Origin: Betaproteobacteria bacterium
GTDB taxonomy: Bacteria; Pseudomonadota; Gammaproteobacteria; Burkholderiales; Burkholderiaceae_C
Reading direction: 5' to 3'
Assembly: GCA_025358155.1 (NCBI GenBank)
Contig: JANYKR010000311.1
Span: 1 to 47,267, forward strand
DNA length: 47,267 nucleotides
In this document: in pieces, positions 15,970 through 25,309 of the stretch
Numbering within the stretch: position 1 is the stretch's first letter
How the letters are laid out: every line of letters starts with the position of its first letter
Made by a program: the position numbers and the translations under genes
The notes under the pieces: generated by a model
Seen by the model: the letters and a program-made list of their open reading frames with translations, nothing else
Database searches by the model: none
Told to the model about the DNA's origin: nothing

Positions 15970-16884
15970 TCACCACTTCGTCGCCGACAACTCCGCATGC
16001 AACTCCGTGTAGATGCGGTAGCGCGACGGGCTGATCAGCCCCGCCGCCAACGCGTCCCGAACGCCGCAGCCCGGCTCGTGCAGATGGCTGCAGTTGTAGA
16101 ACCGGCAGGCCTGCGCATGGTCGCGGATGTCGGGCATCAGCCGCGCCAGGTCGGTAGCCTGCAGCTGGCGCAGGCCAAACTCCTGAAAGCCTGGTGAGTC
16201 GATCAGCGCGCTGCGGCGGGCGTCGTCCAGCCAGTACCAGGTGGTGCTGGTGGTGGTGTGGCGGCCGGCGTTGAGGGCGATCGAGATCTCGCCCACCTGG
16301 GCGGCGGCGGCTGGCACCATCAGGTTGATCAAGGTGCTCTTGCCCATGCCGCTGGGGCCCAGCACCAGGGTGGCGCGGCTGTCGAGCAGCGGCCCCAGCA
16401 GTGCGCGGGCCTCGTCGGCGCGGCTCTTGAGTGACAGCTCATGCACCGGCACGCCCATCGCACGGTACGGCGCGAGCCGGTCGCGCGCCGCCGCGAGGGT
16501 CGGCAGATCCGTCTTGTTGAGCACGATCTGGGTCGGGATGCCGGCGCGCTCGGCCGCAATCAAGGCCCGGGTCAGCTGGGTCTCGGCGTACATCGGTTCT
16601 ACCGCCACCAGCACCAGCAACTGGTCGATGTTGGCGGCAAAGGATTTGGTCTTCCACTCGTCCTGGCGGAACAGCAGGTTGCGGCGCTCGGCCACCCGTT
16701 CGATCACGCCCGCATCACCGGCAATCTGCCAGTGCACACGGTCGCCCACCACCACGTCGCTTTTTTTGCCCCGGGTGTGGCACAGCACGCGGCGGCCGTC
16801 GGCCGTCTCGACCATCGCCTGGCGGCCGTGCGCGGCGACAACGCGGCCGTTGCCGGCCAGGTCGCGGGCGTGGGTGTCGCTCAT
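15970..16884 (-). CDS. rsgA: ribosome small subunit-dependent GTPase A
   Basis: A circularly permuted GTPase that checks late 30S maturation. After an OB-fold (GRVVAAHGRQAMVETADG), the motifs appear in permuted order: G4 NKTD (near 122), G1 GPSGMGKST (about 178-186) and G3 DSPG. The zinc-binding end reads CRFYNCSHLHEPGC. At 304 residues it is full length. Its ATG overlaps the stop of the upstream M48 peptidase gene by 4 bp (ATGA), so the two are translationally coupled. The functional link with orn and the ribosomal operon nearby is housekeeping only. Confidence 0.95.
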   Translation of the reverse strand: MSDTHARDLAGNGRVVAAHGRQAMVETADGRRVLCHTRGKKSDVVVGDRVHWQIAGDAGVIERVAERRNLLFRQDEWKTKSFAANIDQLLVLVAVEPMYAETQLTRALIAAERAGIPTQIVLNKTDLPTLAAARDRLAPYRAMGVPVHELSLKSRADEARALLGPLLDSRATLVLGPSGMGKSTLINLMVPAAAAQVGEISIALNAGRHTTTSTTWYWLDDARRSALIDSPGFQEFGLRQLQATDLARLMPDIRDHAQACRFYNCSHLHEPGCGVRDALAAGLISPSRYRIYTELHAELSATKW

Positions 16885-18152
16885 GCCGATCCGGCCTGCA
16901 GCGCGGCCAGGCGCTCGCTGGTCGGCGGGTGCGAATAGTAGAAGCGCACATACAGCGGGTCGGGGGTCAGCGTGGCGGCATTGTCCTGGTGCAGCTTGAG
17001 CAGCGCACTGGCCAGGTCGGTGCCACTGGACTGGGCACGGGCATAGGCGTCGGCCTGGAACTCATGTTTGCGCGAGAGCTGCGCCATCAGCGGCGAGACA
17101 AAGTAGCCAAACACCGGCAGCGCCGTCATGAACAGCAGCAGTGCCAGCGCATCATTGGGCGCGGCGATGTTGGGCCGCACGCCCAGGCCGAGGTAGAAGC
17201 CGGTCTGGCCCGCCAGCCAGCCTAGCAACGCCAGGCCGGCGAGGCTGATCGCCAACATCATCACCAGCCGCTGGGTGACGTGGCGGTGCTTGAAGTGGCC
17301 CAGCTCATGCGCCAGCACGGCTTCGACCTCGCCCGGTGACAGCTTGCTGAGCAGGGTGTCGAAAAACACCACCCGCTTGGACGCGCCCAGGCCGGTGAAG
17401 TAGGCGTTGCCATGGGCCGAGCGCTTGCTGCCGTCCATCACGAACAAGCCCTTGGCGGCAAAACCGCAGCGCTGCATCAGCGTCTGTACCCGGGCCTTGA
17501 GTGGCTCGTCCGTCAACGGCTCGAACTTGTTGAACAGCGGCGCGATCACGGTCGGGTACAGCACCATGATCAGCAGGTTGAACGCCGCCCAGGTGCCCCA
17601 GGCCCAGAGCCACCACCACGAGCCGGTAGCGCCCATGATCCACAACACTGCAGCGGCCAACGGCAAGCCAATGACCGCGCCCACCGCCAGGCCCTTGGCC
17701 ATGTCGGCGAGGTAGAGCCGCCAGGTGTTGCGGTTGAAGCCGAACCGGGCCTCGATGCGGAAGGTGCTGTAGAGCTCGAACGGCAAATCCAGCAGGCCGC
17801 CGATCAACGCAAAAGCGGCCAGCAGACACAACTGGTAGGCCAGATTGCCGAACTGGGGCTGCACGGCGTCGCGCACCACGGTGTTGAGCGCATCCAGGCC
17901 GCCCAGCAGTGTCCAGCCGAGCAGCACGGTACTGCCAAACGCGGTGGCCAGCAGGCCGAAACGGCCCTTGGCCAAGGTGTAGTCGGCAGCGCGCTGGTGG
18001 GCTGCCAGGCTGACGTCCCTGGCAAATGCGGCAGGCACCTGGTCGCGGTGCAGCGCAACATGCCGCATCTGGCGGGTCGCCAGCCAGAACTTGACAGCCA
18101 GCGACAGCACCAAGGCGGCGGCAAACAACACGGTGAGCGGTAGCGGGGACAT
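16881..18152 (-). CDS. M48 family metallopeptidase, Ste24/CAAX protease type
   Basis: A 423-residue integral-membrane zinc protease. The catalytic HELGH lies near residues 279-283 within EAVLAHELGHFKHRH. The third zinc ligand is expected in the downstream helix containing SRKHEFQADAYA, the usual ENxxE-like position of Ste24 homologues. Several transmembrane segments are evident (residues 3-20, about 65-90, 105-125, 150-190, and two after HELGH). GNAYFTGLGASKRVVFFDTLL is a Ste24 landmark. Bacterial members are thought to take part in membrane-protein quality control; the substrate is unknown. The ATG at 18152 faces the orn start only 38 bp away, so the promoters of the two genes must overlap. 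Confidence 0.92.
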   Translation of the reverse strand: MSPLPLTVLFAAALVLSLAVKFWLATRQMRHVALHRDQVPAAFARDVSLAAHQRAADYTLAKGRFGLLATAFGSTVLLGWTLLGGLDALNTVVRDAVQPQFGNLAYQLCLLAAFALIGGLLDLPFELYSTFRIEARFGFNRNTWRLYLADMAKGLAVGAVIGLPLAAAVLWIMGATGSWWWLWAWGTWAAFNLLIMVLYPTVIAPLFNKFEPLTDEPLKARVQTLMQRCGFAAKGLFVMDGSKRSAHGNAYFTGLGASKRVVFFDTLLSKLSPGEVEAVLAHELGHFKHRHVTQRLVMMLAISLAGLALLGWLAGQTGFYLGLGVRPNIAAPNDALALLLFMTALPVFGYFVSPLMAQLSRKHEFQADAYARAQSSGTDLASALLKLHQDNAATLTPDPLYVRFYYSHPPTSERLAALQAGSA

Positions 18153-18190
18153 GGCCGGCAGTGTAGGCGGGGCGCTGCGACAATTCGGCA

Positions 18191-18781
18191 ATGAACCCGA
18201 CCGATACCCCTGCGGACGCCGCTGCCGCTTCCGCCTTGACCTGCAGTGACCAGAACCTGGTCTGGATCGACCTGGAGATGACCGGCCTGTCGCCGTTCAC
18301 CGACCACATCATCGAGGTTGCGGTGGTGGTGACCGACGCCCAGCTGACCCGGCGGGTTGAAGGCCCGGTGTTTGCCATCCACCAGAGCGATGCGGTGCTG
18401 GGCGGCATGGACAAGTGGAATACCAACACCCACGGCAAGAGCGGCCTGACCGACCGGGTGCGGGCGTCCACGGTGGACGAGGCCAGCGCGCAGACACAGC
18501 TGATCGAGTGGCTCAAGGCCTACGTGCCCAAGGGCAAGAGCCCGATGTGTGGCAACTCGATCTGCCAGGACCGGCGTTTTCTGGCCAAGGACATGCCGCT
18601 GCTGGAAGACTTCTTCCACTACCGCAACCTCGATGTCAGCACCTTGAAAGAGCTGGCCAAGCGCTGGAAGCCGGCCGCGCTGGAGGGTTTCAAGAAAGCC
18701 CAGGCCCACACCGCGCTGGCCGACATCCACGAGTCGATCGACGAGTTGATCCACTACCGTCAGCATTTGCTGGCGGTTTGA
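18191..18781 (+). CDS. orn: oligoribonuclease
   Basis: The 3'-5' exoribonuclease that degrades 2-5-nt RNA and pGpG, essential in many Proteobacteria. It is a DEDDh exonuclease: [11 protein letters not shown] holds the first Asp-Glu pair, [11 protein letters not shown] the next Asp, and [12 protein letters not shown] the His and last Asp. [11 protein letters not shown] and [14 protein letters not shown] are also diagnostic. At 196 residues it is slightly longer than E. coli Orn because of about 20 variable N-terminal residues. A glycosyltransferase gene begins 28 bp later and may be read from the same transcript. Confidence 0.97.
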   Translation: MNPTDTPADAAAASALTCSDQNLVWIDLEMTGLSPFTDHIIEVAVVVTDAQLTRRVEGPVFAIHQSDAVLGGMDKWNTNTHGKSGLTDRVRASTVDEASAQTQLIEWLKAYVPKGKSPMCGNSICQDRRFLAKDMPLLEDFFHYRNLDVSTLKELAKRWKPAALEGFKKAQAHTALADIHESIDELIHYRQHLLAV

Positions 18782-18809
18782 AACCCCTGGCCCGCCACGC
18801 CGCATTGCC

Positions 18810-19862
18810 ATGCCGATGGTTTCCACCCTTCCCGCTGCTTCTGCGCTCCACGCCAGCACGCCCCGCAGCGCCCGGCCCAGCATCAGCTGCGTGGTACCGG
18901 CCTACAACGAAGCGGCCAACCTGGGGCCGCTGCTTGAAGCCGTGACGGCTGCCTTGCGGGCCTTGTCACCGCACTGGGAGGTGATCGTGGTGGACGACGG
19001 CAGCAGCGATGCCACCGCGCTGGCGATGCTGCCCTGGTTGCAGCGCCCCGGCGTGCGCTACCTGCAGTTGTCGCGCAACTTTGGCAAAGAGGCGGCGCTG
19101 ACGGCCGGCATCGACCACGCGCTGGGCGAGGTGGTGGTGCTGATCGACGCTGACCTGCAGCACCCGCCCGAAATGATCGGCGCGATGGTCGAGGCCTGGC
19201 GCGCAGGGGCCGACATGGTCTGCACCGCCCGCGCCTCGCGCTCGGATGAATCCCGGCGCAAACGGCTGGGCACCTGGCTGTTCTACCGGCTGGTCAACAC
19301 TGGCTCGGCCACGCCGATCCCGGTGAACGCGGGGGATTTCAGGTTGATGGACCGGCGGGTGGTCGACGCCCTGAAGTCACTGCCCGAGCGCAACCGCTTC
19401 ATGAAAGGCCTGTACGCCTGGGTCGGCTTCAACACCGTGGTGCTGCCCTACACCCCGGCGCCGCGTCATGCCGGCAAGAGCAGCTTTTCAATGCGCCGGC
19501 TTTCCCGTTTGGCCTTTACCGGTGTCACCGCCTTCACCAATGCGCCGCTGCGGTTGTGGAGCGGGCTGGGCGCTGCGATAGCGCTGATCTCGCTGGGCTT
19601 TGCGCTGTGGATCGTGGTGGCCGATTTCATCGTCGGCCACGACGTGCCCGGCTGGGCCACGCTGGTGACCGGGATCGCGTTTTCGATCGGTGTGCAACTG
19701 CTGTCGGTCGGCATCCTGGGTGAGTACATCGGCCGCATCTTTGATGAGGTCAAGCAGCGGCCTGTCTACATCATCGGCCAGGCGCTGGGGCAGGGCGGGC
19801 TGGCCGGTGTTGCCCCAACCCTGTCCGGCCGAAGCGGTGACGCGCCCGCCGCCGATGCCTGA
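18810..19862 (+). CDS. GT2 polyprenyl-phosphate glycosyltransferase (ArnC/GtrB/LgmA-like)
   Basis: A 350-residue family 2 glycosyltransferase of the type that loads a sugar onto undecaprenyl phosphate on the cytoplasmic face. SCVVPAYNEAANLGPLL and VIVVDDGSSDAT form the nucleotide-binding part, VVLIDADLQHPPE carries the DxD motif, and NRFMKGLYAWVGFN is typical of DPM1/GtrB-like enzymes. Two C-terminal transmembrane segments (GAAIALISLGFALWIVVADF; GIAFSIGVQLLSVGILGEYIG) anchor it. The next gene, a YdjC deacetylase, starts inside its last codons (8-bp overlap). A GtrA-like protein and an ArnT-like transferase lie just beyond, so it most likely charges an acetylated hexosamine for lipid A modification. 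The sugar identity is inference. Confidence 0.9.
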   Translation: MPMVSTLPAASALHASTPRSARPSISCVVPAYNEAANLGPLLEAVTAALRALSPHWEVIVVDDGSSDATALAMLPWLQRPGVRYLQLSRNFGKEAALTAGIDHALGEVVVLIDADLQHPPEMIGAMVEAWRAGADMVCTARASRSDESRRKRLGTWLFYRLVNTGSATPIPVNAGDFRLMDRRVVDALKSLPERNRFMKGLYAWVGFNTVVLPYTPAPRHAGKSSFSMRRLSRLAFTGVTAFTNAPLRLWSGLGAAIALISLGFALWIVVADFIVGHDVPGWATLVTGIAFSIGVQLLSVGILGEYIGRIFDEVKQRPVYIIGQALGQGGLAGVAPTLSGRSGDAPAADA

Positions 19863-20721
19863 GTCGGCGGTGATGCCGCCCCAGCGTGCGCTGCTGATTT
19901 GCGCCGACGACTTTGGCCTGACCTCCGGGATCGACGCGGCGATCGCCAGCCTGGTGCGGGCAGGCCGGCTGGGCGCGTTCTCTTGCCTGAGCAATGGTCC
20001 GGCCTGGCAGCAGGATGCCGCAGCCGTGGCCGGGCTGCGCTGCCAGGCGCAAGCCGGGCTGCACTTCAACCTGACCGAGGGCCGGCCGATGAGCCCCGCG
20101 CTGGCGCGCTGGTGGCCGCAAATGCCGTCGTTGCCGCGCCTGCTGGTCGATGCGCACCTGGGCCGGCTGCCGCTGGACGCGGTGGCCGACGAGCTGGCGG
20201 CACAGTGGCAGGCCTTTGTGGAGGCCAGCGGCGGCGCGCCCGACTTCATCGACGGTCACCAGCATGTGCACCACCTGCCCGGCGTGCGCGGACTTCTGCT
20301 GCACTGGCTGCAACGCCAGCCCCGGGCCACGCCGGTGCGCAGCACGGCGCACCTGGCCGGCCCGGGCCACGGCTTCAAGCGCTGGGTGATCGAGCGCAGC
20401 GGCGGGCGAGCGCTGGCGCGCGCGCTGGCGCAGCAGGTGCAGCCGCATCGGTTGCCGCACAACCGGCGGCTGCTGGGCGTCTACGATTTTGCAGCCGCCG
20501 ACTACGGCGCCTTGATGCGGGCCTGGCTGGCGCAGGTGCCAGAGCAGGGTGCGCTGTTGTTTTGCCATCCGGGGCGGCCGTCGGACAGCGGGGCGGCCGA
20601 AGGCGGCGATCTGCCCGACCCGATCGCGGCGGCCCGCCAGCGTGAACTGGCCTACCTGGCCGGCCCGGACTTTCCACGTGATCTGGTAGCTGCGGGCGTG
20701 GTGCTGGGTTCGGTCTGGTAG
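19855..20721 (+). CDS. YdjC/ChbG/HpnK-family deacetylase (NaxD/LgmC-like)
   Basis: A 288-residue carbohydrate deacetylase of the YdjC superfamily. The metal and catalytic motifs are ALLICADDFGLTSGID (Asp-Asp near the start), GLHFNLTEGRP (His) and FIDGHQHVHHLPGV (two His), with FCHPGRPSD near the C-terminus. Relatives deacetylate chito-oligosaccharides (ChbG), hopanoid intermediates (HpnK) or undecaprenyl-phosphate-linked N-acetylhexosamine (Francisella NaxD, Bordetella LgmC). Overlap with the preceding GT2 gene (ATG within its final codons) indicates coupled translation. This makes removal of the acetyl group from the lipid-linked sugar the most likely role here. The start at 19855 was chosen for that overlap and for the conserved N-terminus. 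Confidence 0.88.
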   Translation: MPESAVMPPQRALLICADDFGLTSGIDAAIASLVRAGRLGAFSCLSNGPAWQQDAAAVAGLRCQAQAGLHFNLTEGRPMSPALARWWPQMPSLPRLLVDAHLGRLPLDAVADELAAQWQAFVEASGGAPDFIDGHQHVHHLPGVRGLLLHWLQRQPRATPVRSTAHLAGPGHGFKRWVIERSGGRALARALAQQVQPHRLPHNRRLLGVYDFAAADYGALMRAWLAQVPEQGALLFCHPGRPSDSGAAEGGDLPDPIAAARQRELAYLAGPDFPRDLVAAGVVLGSVW

Positions 20722-20799
20722 GCCCGGGTTGGCGGTAGCGGGTGCTGGCGCGGGCGTAGGCGATCGCGCTGGTGCAGGCGCGGGCGATCGCGCTAGCGC

Positions 20800-21222
20800 T
20801 CAGCCAAAGGCCCAGCGCCGGTTGATCAGGTAGGTCAACACCAGCACCAACAGCGTGGCGACGGCCTGCGCCAGCAGGTAGTGCAGGCCCAGCCCCACCC
20901 CGGCGGCCACCACCGCGACACTGGTCCCGCCGCCCAGCAACGCGGTCAGCTGAAAGCGCCACCAGGCCGGCAACCACGGCCCACGGTGCTGGAAGGTGAA
21001 CCAGCGGTTGCCGACAAAGCCGATCTGCGCGCCCAGCGCCGCACCGGCGCCGGCTGCCAACGCCGGCCACCAGTGGCTGCGCTCGACCAGGAGCCAGAGC
21101 AGGGCGTAGTGCGCTGCAGTGGCCACCGCGCCCACGGCGGCGTATCGCAGCGGTGCGAGCCGGCTGCCGGCGGCGGGCCGGGCTGCCGGGCGGGTTGGGG
21201 GACCGGGGCCGCCCGCGCTCAT
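20800..21222 (-). CDS. GtrA-family membrane protein (candidate flippase)
   Basis: A 140-residue protein with four transmembrane segments. The GtrA pattern is clear: LRYAAVGAVATAAHYALLWLL, GFVGNRWFTF (the family's conserved N-R-WtF) and a C-terminal TYLINRRWAF. GtrA proteins are believed to flip undecaprenyl-phosphate-linked sugars to the periplasm. Its ATG overlaps the stop of the upstream GT39 gene by 4 bp (ATGA), so both are coupled. This gene pair converges with the GT2-YdjC pair. A 78-bp gap with partly repeated GCGATCGCGCT motifs separates them. Confidence 0.9.
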   Translation of the reverse strand: MSAGGPGPPTRPAARPAAGSRLAPLRYAAVGAVATAAHYALLWLLVERSHWWPALAAGAGAALGAQIGFVGNRWFTFQHRGPWLPAWWRFQLTALLGGGTSVAVVAAGVGLGLHYLLAQAVATLLVLVLTYLINRRWAFG

Positions 21223-22829
21223 CCGCCGGGCGGGCGCCCTGGGTTGGCGGTTGCCGCAGCCGGCACGCCGCAAGGCTGCGGCTCGGCCCGCCACAGCTGC
21301 GCGTACTTGCCGCGCAGCACCCGCACCGCGCCGGGCACCGCCGCCGCCCGGGGTTGGTCGGTCTGGCCCTCGACGAGCCAGACCCGCTTGCCTTTGCACA
21401 CCAGCGCGGGCAACTGGCCAATCGGGTACAGCACCGCCGCCACCTTGGCGGGATCAAAACGCACCGTATCGGCCAACTCCTTGCGCCAGCTGTCGCGGCG
21501 CTTCACGTCCGGGTCGTCCCAGTCGCTGGCCACCAGCGGCACCTGCGTCAAGCGGGCTTCGAATACCACGTCGTTGAAGCTCTCGCCCACCAGCACCACC
21601 ACATCCGCGGGTGTCACCAGGCCGCGCAGCGTGCGGCCTACGTCCTGGCCTGACTTGGGCGCCACCCAGGCCAAGGTGCCCACCAGCGCCAGGCAAAACA
21701 GCGCCGCCCCCAGCAACGTCGGCCGCAGCCAGCGATGAAGGGTGCCCTCACGGCTGATCAGCGGTAGCGCCAGCAGGGCGCAAACTGGTGCCAGTGCCGG
21801 CATGATGTAGCCGACCAGCTTGGACGCCGGCATCGAAAAGAACACCAGCACCACCAGCGCCCACCAGAGCAGCAACCCGGTCCAGCGCCAGTCGGCCGTG
21901 CGGCCCTCGGCCCGCAACCGGGCCAGGCTGGCGGCGGCCCACGGCGCCCAGGGCAAGGTCAGCAGCGGCAACACCCACAGGTAGAAATAGCGCGGTTGCA
22001 CGTTGTTGAAGGTGGTGCCGGCAAAGCGGCGGAAGTGCTGCTCGACGATGAAATAGTCAAAAAAATCCGGGTAACGCTGCTGCATCGCCAGCATCCACGG
22101 CAGGGCGACGGCCGCAAAAACCAGCAGGCCGAGCGGGTTGAGCAGGCGCAACATGTCGCGCCAGCGGCCTTGCGCCAGCAGCCAGGGTCCGATCACCAGG
22201 GCCGGCAACACCACGCCGATCAAGCCCTTGGACAGCACCGCCAAGCCACAGAAAGCCCAGCCCAGCAGCAGCCAGCGCAGCACCGGCGCGCCGTCTGCCA
22301 CGGCCCGGTAAATGCTCAGCACCGCCGCCGTGATGGTGCCGGCCACCAGCATGTCATGGTTGGCGTACTGGCCGCCGATGAAGAAAAACGGTGTGGTCGC
22401 CAGCACCGCCAGCGCCACGCCGGCGGGGCGCACACCTTGGCGGCGGCGCAGCGTCAGCCAGAGTGCCGCGCCCATCAGCCAGGCGCCCAGCGCAGGCCCT
22501 AGGCGCACGCTGAACGTCGTCGGCCCAAACATCGACATGCCCAGCATGTCGACCCAGTAGGTCAGCGGCGGCTTGTGGAAAAACGGCACGCCGTTGAGCA
22601 CCGGCACCAGGCCGTCACCCAGCCACATCTGGCGCGCCACCTCGCCGTAGCGGCCTTCGTCGGGCAGCAGCAAGGGGCGCAGCCATGCCGTAAACAGCAA
22701 CCAGACTGCCAGCAGCGCCAGCACATGGGGTGCCGATGCGGTCCAGGCCGGCCAGGCCGGCGTGCCCGCCGGCGATTTGCGAGAGTCGATCATCGGGCTG
22801 GGCCGCAGGGCTGGGGCTGGGGTGGTCAT
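21219..22829 (-). CDS. GT39 glycosyltransferase, ArnT/LgmB-like
   Basis: A 536-residue integral-membrane GT-C glycosyltransferase that uses a polyprenyl-phosphate sugar donor on the periplasmic face. The catalytic loop after the first membrane segment reads LLLPDEGRYGEVARQM, with the acidic pair usual for the PMT/ArnT family. GVPFFHKPPLTYWVDML follows, another ArnT landmark (KPP.-.YW). About 11-12 hydrophobic segments span the first 410 residues, and a soluble C-terminal domain of about 120 residues completes it. By analogy with ArnT and LgmB it would transfer an amino sugar to lipid A phosphates. The ATG at 22829 follows about 37 bp after the FKBP stop. Confidence 0.9.
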   Translation of the reverse strand: MTTPAPALRPSPMIDSRKSPAGTPAWPAWTASAPHVLALLAVWLLFTAWLRPLLLPDEGRYGEVARQMWLGDGLVPVLNGVPFFHKPPLTYWVDMLGMSMFGPTTFSVRLGPALGAWLMGAALWLTLRRRQGVRPAGVALAVLATTPFFFIGGQYANHDMLVAGTITAAVLSIYRAVADGAPVLRWLLLGWAFCGLAVLSKGLIGVVLPALVIGPWLLAQGRWRDMLRLLNPLGLLVFAAVALPWMLAMQQRYPDFFDYFIVEQHFRRFAGTTFNNVQPRYFYLWVLPLLTLPWAPWAAASLARLRAEGRTADWRWTGLLLWWALVVLVFFSMPASKLVGYIMPALAPVCALLALPLISREGTLHRWLRPTLLGAALFCLALVGTLAWVAPKSGQDVGRTLRGLVTPADVVVLVGESFNDVVFEARLTQVPLVASDWDDPDVKRRDSWRKELADTVRFDPAKVAAVLYPIGQLPALVCKGKRVWLVEGQTDQPRAAAVPGAVRVLRGKYAQLWRAEPQPCGVPAAATANPGRPPGG

Positions 22830-22866
22830 GCAGGGCAGCAGCGCCCGGGCAAGCAGGCCAAAAAGC

Positions 22867-23223
22867 TCACAGGGCCAGCAGATCGACCTCGAACACCAGC
22901 GCGGCGTTGGGCGGGATCACGCCGCCAGCGCCGCGGGCTCCGTAGCCCAGCTCGGACGGGATCAGCAGCACCCGGGTGCCGCCCACCTTCATGCCCTGCA
23001 CACCTTCATCCCAGCCGCCGATCACCTGGCCGGCGCCGAGGTGGAACTTGAACGGGTCGCCCCGGTCCTTGCTGGAGTCGAATTTGGCGCCGCGCCCGTT
23101 GGCCTGGTCGGGGGCGTGCAGCCAGCCGGTGTAGTGCACCGACACGCGCTGTCCGGCCGCGGCCTCGGCGCCAGTGCCGGGGGTGGTGTCTTCGTATTGC
23201 AGGCCAGAGGCGGTGGTGATCAT
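22867..23223 (-). CDS. FKBP-type peptidyl-prolyl cis-trans isomerase
   Basis: A 118-residue single-domain FKBP without signal peptide, hence cytoplasmic. ASGLQYEDTTPGTG, VSVHYTGWL, FDSSKDRGDPFKFHLGAGQVIGGWDEGVQGMKVGG and RVLLIPSELGYGARGAGGVIPPNAALVFEVDLL cover the entire fold with the usual active-site residues (Tyr, Phe, Asp, Trp). A short insertion (DQANGRGA) before FDSS is common in Burkholderiales members. The ATG at 23223 is chosen because it begins just before the conserved core. Confidence 0.95.
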   Translation of the reverse strand: MITTASGLQYEDTTPGTGAEAAAGQRVSVHYTGWLHAPDQANGRGAKFDSSKDRGDPFKFHLGAGQVIGGWDEGVQGMKVGGTRVLLIPSELGYGARGAGGVIPPNAALVFEVDLLAL

Positions 23224-23263
23224 CTTGACGGTCCAGTTCAACGGGGTTTGACAAAGGCCCGCA

Positions 23264-24211
23264 TCATGCCACCGCGCTGGCAGGGCATCGCGGCGCAGCG
23301 GGGCCCCAGCGCGCACACCAGGCGGCGGTGGCGGCCGCTAGCCAGTCGGCCACCGTGCTGGCAGTGGCCGTTGGCAGGCCCAGCACGGAACCGGCCGCCG
23401 CCAACGCCCACAGCACGACCTGCGGGTCTGCGCTGGCAAACGCCACGGCGCCGTTTTGCTTGCTGAGTTTGTGGCCGTCCGCGTCCAGCACCAGCGGCGT
23501 GTGCAGGTAGCGCGGCGTGGCCAGACCCAGCAGGCGCTGCAGGTGGATCTGGCGGGCGGTGTTGTCCGCCAGGTCCGCACCGCGCACCACGTCGGTGACG
23601 CCTTGCTCGGCGTCGTCGACCACCACGGCCAACTGGTAGGCCCAGAGGCCATCGGCCCGGCGCAGCACAAAGTCGCCGACGGTCTGCGCCAGGTTCTGCT
23701 GCTGCGGGCCCAGGCGCCGGTCGCAGCCCTCGATGCAGACATCCGCGCCGTCAGCCTGCACGGTGCGCAGCCGGACTGCGCGGGCGGGCTGGCCGTGGAG
23801 GCCGTTGCGGCAGCTGCCGGGGTAAGGGCGCTCGCCAAAGCGCTGGTGCGGCACTCCCTGCGCCGTGAGTGCCGTGTCAATGTCGCGCCGGCTGCAGCCG
23901 CAGGGATAGGCCCAACCCGAGTCGGCCAGCCGCGCCAGCGCGTCGGCATACAGCGCGCTGCGGCTGGATTGCCAGACTGGCAACTCGTCGGGCAGCAGGC
24001 CGCAGGCCGCGAGTTGGGCCAGCAGCTGCTCGGCTGCGCCCGGTTGGCAGCGCGGGCGATCCAGGTCCTCGATGCGCACCAGCCAGCGCCCGCCGTGGGC
24101 CCGGGCATCGAGCCAGCTGGCCAGCGCTGCAACCAGGCTGCCCGCATGCAACGGGCCGGTGGGTGAGGGCGCAAAACGCCCGGTGTAGGGTTGCGCTGAA
24201 GGGGAGGTCAA
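23264..24211 (-). CDS. gluQ: glutamyl-Q tRNA(Asp) synthetase
   Basis: A truncated glutamyl-tRNA synthetase paralogue that attaches glutamate to queuosine in the tRNA(Asp) anticodon. It has 315 residues and lacks the anticodon-binding domain. [20 protein letters not shown] holds the HIGH-type signature (HAGS, 22-25) and HKLSKQNGA the KMSKS-type loop. A zinc-binding group CGCSRRD plus a later SCRNG cysteine is conserved in this group. [22 protein letters not shown] confirms the subfamily. It lies between the LysR gene and the FKBP gene on the same strand, with 7 bp to LysR. Confidence 0.95.
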   Translation of the reverse strand: MTSPSAQPYTGRFAPSPTGPLHAGSLVAALASWLDARAHGGRWLVRIEDLDRPRCQPGAAEQLLAQLAACGLLPDELPVWQSSRSALYADALARLADSGWAYPCGCSRRDIDTALTAQGVPHQRFGERPYPGSCRNGLHGQPARAVRLRTVQADGADVCIEGCDRRLGPQQQNLAQTVGDFVLRRADGLWAYQLAVVVDDAEQGVTDVVRGADLADNTARQIHLQRLLGLATPRYLHTPLVLDADGHKLSKQNGAVAFASADPQVVLWALAAAGSVLGLPTATASTVADWLAAATAAWCARWGPAAPRCPASAVA

Positions 24212-24218
24212 GTGGGGC

Positions 24219-25211
24219 TCAATCGAGCGGTGCCAAAAACCCGCCGTGCCGCTCTAGCAGCGCCTGGCGGGTGGTGGGGTTGCTCAGCTGGGTCAACCAC
24301 CACTGCAGCGCCAGGCCTTGCGGTGCCTTGCGCGGCTGGGTGGTGGCGGCGCCGCGCCAGGCGTAGCCAAACTGCGCCGGCAGCCTGCAGCGCTGCACCG
24401 GCTTGGCCACCAGCCGGCCGGTGCGCAAATGGGCCCGCACCTGCGGTTCGGGCACAAAGCCGCAGCCCAGGCAGCGCAGCAAGGCCTCGATCTTGGCGGC
24501 CATGGTGGGCACGGTGAACACGTCTTGTCCGGGCAGCAGATTGACCGTGATGGGTGAGGCGCGCTGAGCCGAGTCGGCCACCGCCACTGCGCGGTGCGCC
24601 ATCATTTGCGCGTCGCTGAGCGGCTCGGTGGCCAGGGCCAGCGGGTGGTGGGGTGCCATGGCGTAGACGAAGGCCACCTCGCCGAGAGGCCGCAACTCGA
24701 TGCCCGACTGCGGCGGCGTGCTCATCATCGCGCCGATGGCCAGATCGGCCTGACCGCTGACGAGCGACTCCAACAGCCCCGCCAGCACCTCGTTGCGCAG
24801 CCGCAGCCGGGTGCCCGGCCCACTGCCGTTGCTGTCGCGCTGGGCAAAAAAGCCTTCAACCAGCTCAAACACCGTCAGTCGGGAGATCACGTCGTCCACC
24901 GCCACGGTCAGCTCGCTCTCCCAGCCGGTGGCCACCCGGCGCACCCGGTTCGCCACCGCGTCCATCTCGGCCAGCAGGCGGCGGCCTTCGTCCAGCAACT
25001 CCTGGCCGGCGGCGGTGAGCCGGGCCTGGCGCGAGCTGCGGTCGAACAGCAGCACGTCCAGCGCGTCTTCGAGTTGCCGCACGCTGTAGGTCAACGCCGA
25101 CGGCACCCGACCCAGCTCCCGTGCGGCGGCGGCAAAACTGCCGGTGCGGGCGATGATGTCCATCATCTGCAAGGCGTCAGGGGTCAGGGCGTTGCGGCGC
25201 GGTTGGGTCAT
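24219..25211 (-). CDS. LysR family transcriptional regulator
   Basis: A 330-residue LysR-type activator/repressor. The winged helix is [46 protein letters not shown] (about 14-60). A linker helix and a periplasmic-binding-protein-like effector domain follow ([15 protein letters not shown]). It is transcribed away from a pirin gene, an arrangement I recall as common in Burkholderiales, so the pirin gene is its likely target. A perfect TTGAA-N7-TTCAA dyad lies 17 bp upstream of its start. The inducer is unknown. Confidence 0.93.
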   Translation of the reverse strand: MTQPRRNALTPDALQMMDIIARTGSFAAAARELGRVPSALTYSVRQLEDALDVLLFDRSSRQARLTAAGQELLDEGRRLLAEMDAVANRVRRVATGWESELTVAVDDVISRLTVFELVEGFFAQRDSNGSGPGTRLRLRNEVLAGLLESLVSGQADLAIGAMMSTPPQSGIELRPLGEVAFVYAMAPHHPLALATEPLSDAQMMAHRAVAVADSAQRASPITVNLLPGQDVFTVPTMAAKIEALLRCLGCGFVPEPQVRAHLRTGRLVAKPVQRCRLPAQFGYAWRGAATTQPRKAPQGLALQWWLTQLSNPTTRQALLERHGGFLAPLD

Positions 25212-25227
25212 GTTGGCTTCATCTTAT

Positions 25228-25244
25228 TTGAACGCCCGCTTCAA
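25228..25244. promoter_or_regulatory. dyad TTGAA-N7-TTCAA, candidate LysR operator
   Basis: A perfect 5-bp inverted repeat in the 98-bp gap between the divergent LysR and pirin genes. LysR regulators bind dyads with a T-N11-A core; this spacing is not exact, so the assignment is tentative. Confidence 0.35.
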
Positions 25245-25309
25245 GCGCGGCGGGTGCCACGGGCAGGCCGACAGTGCGACGATGCCAGCATCGATATAGG
25301 AGACCCGAC

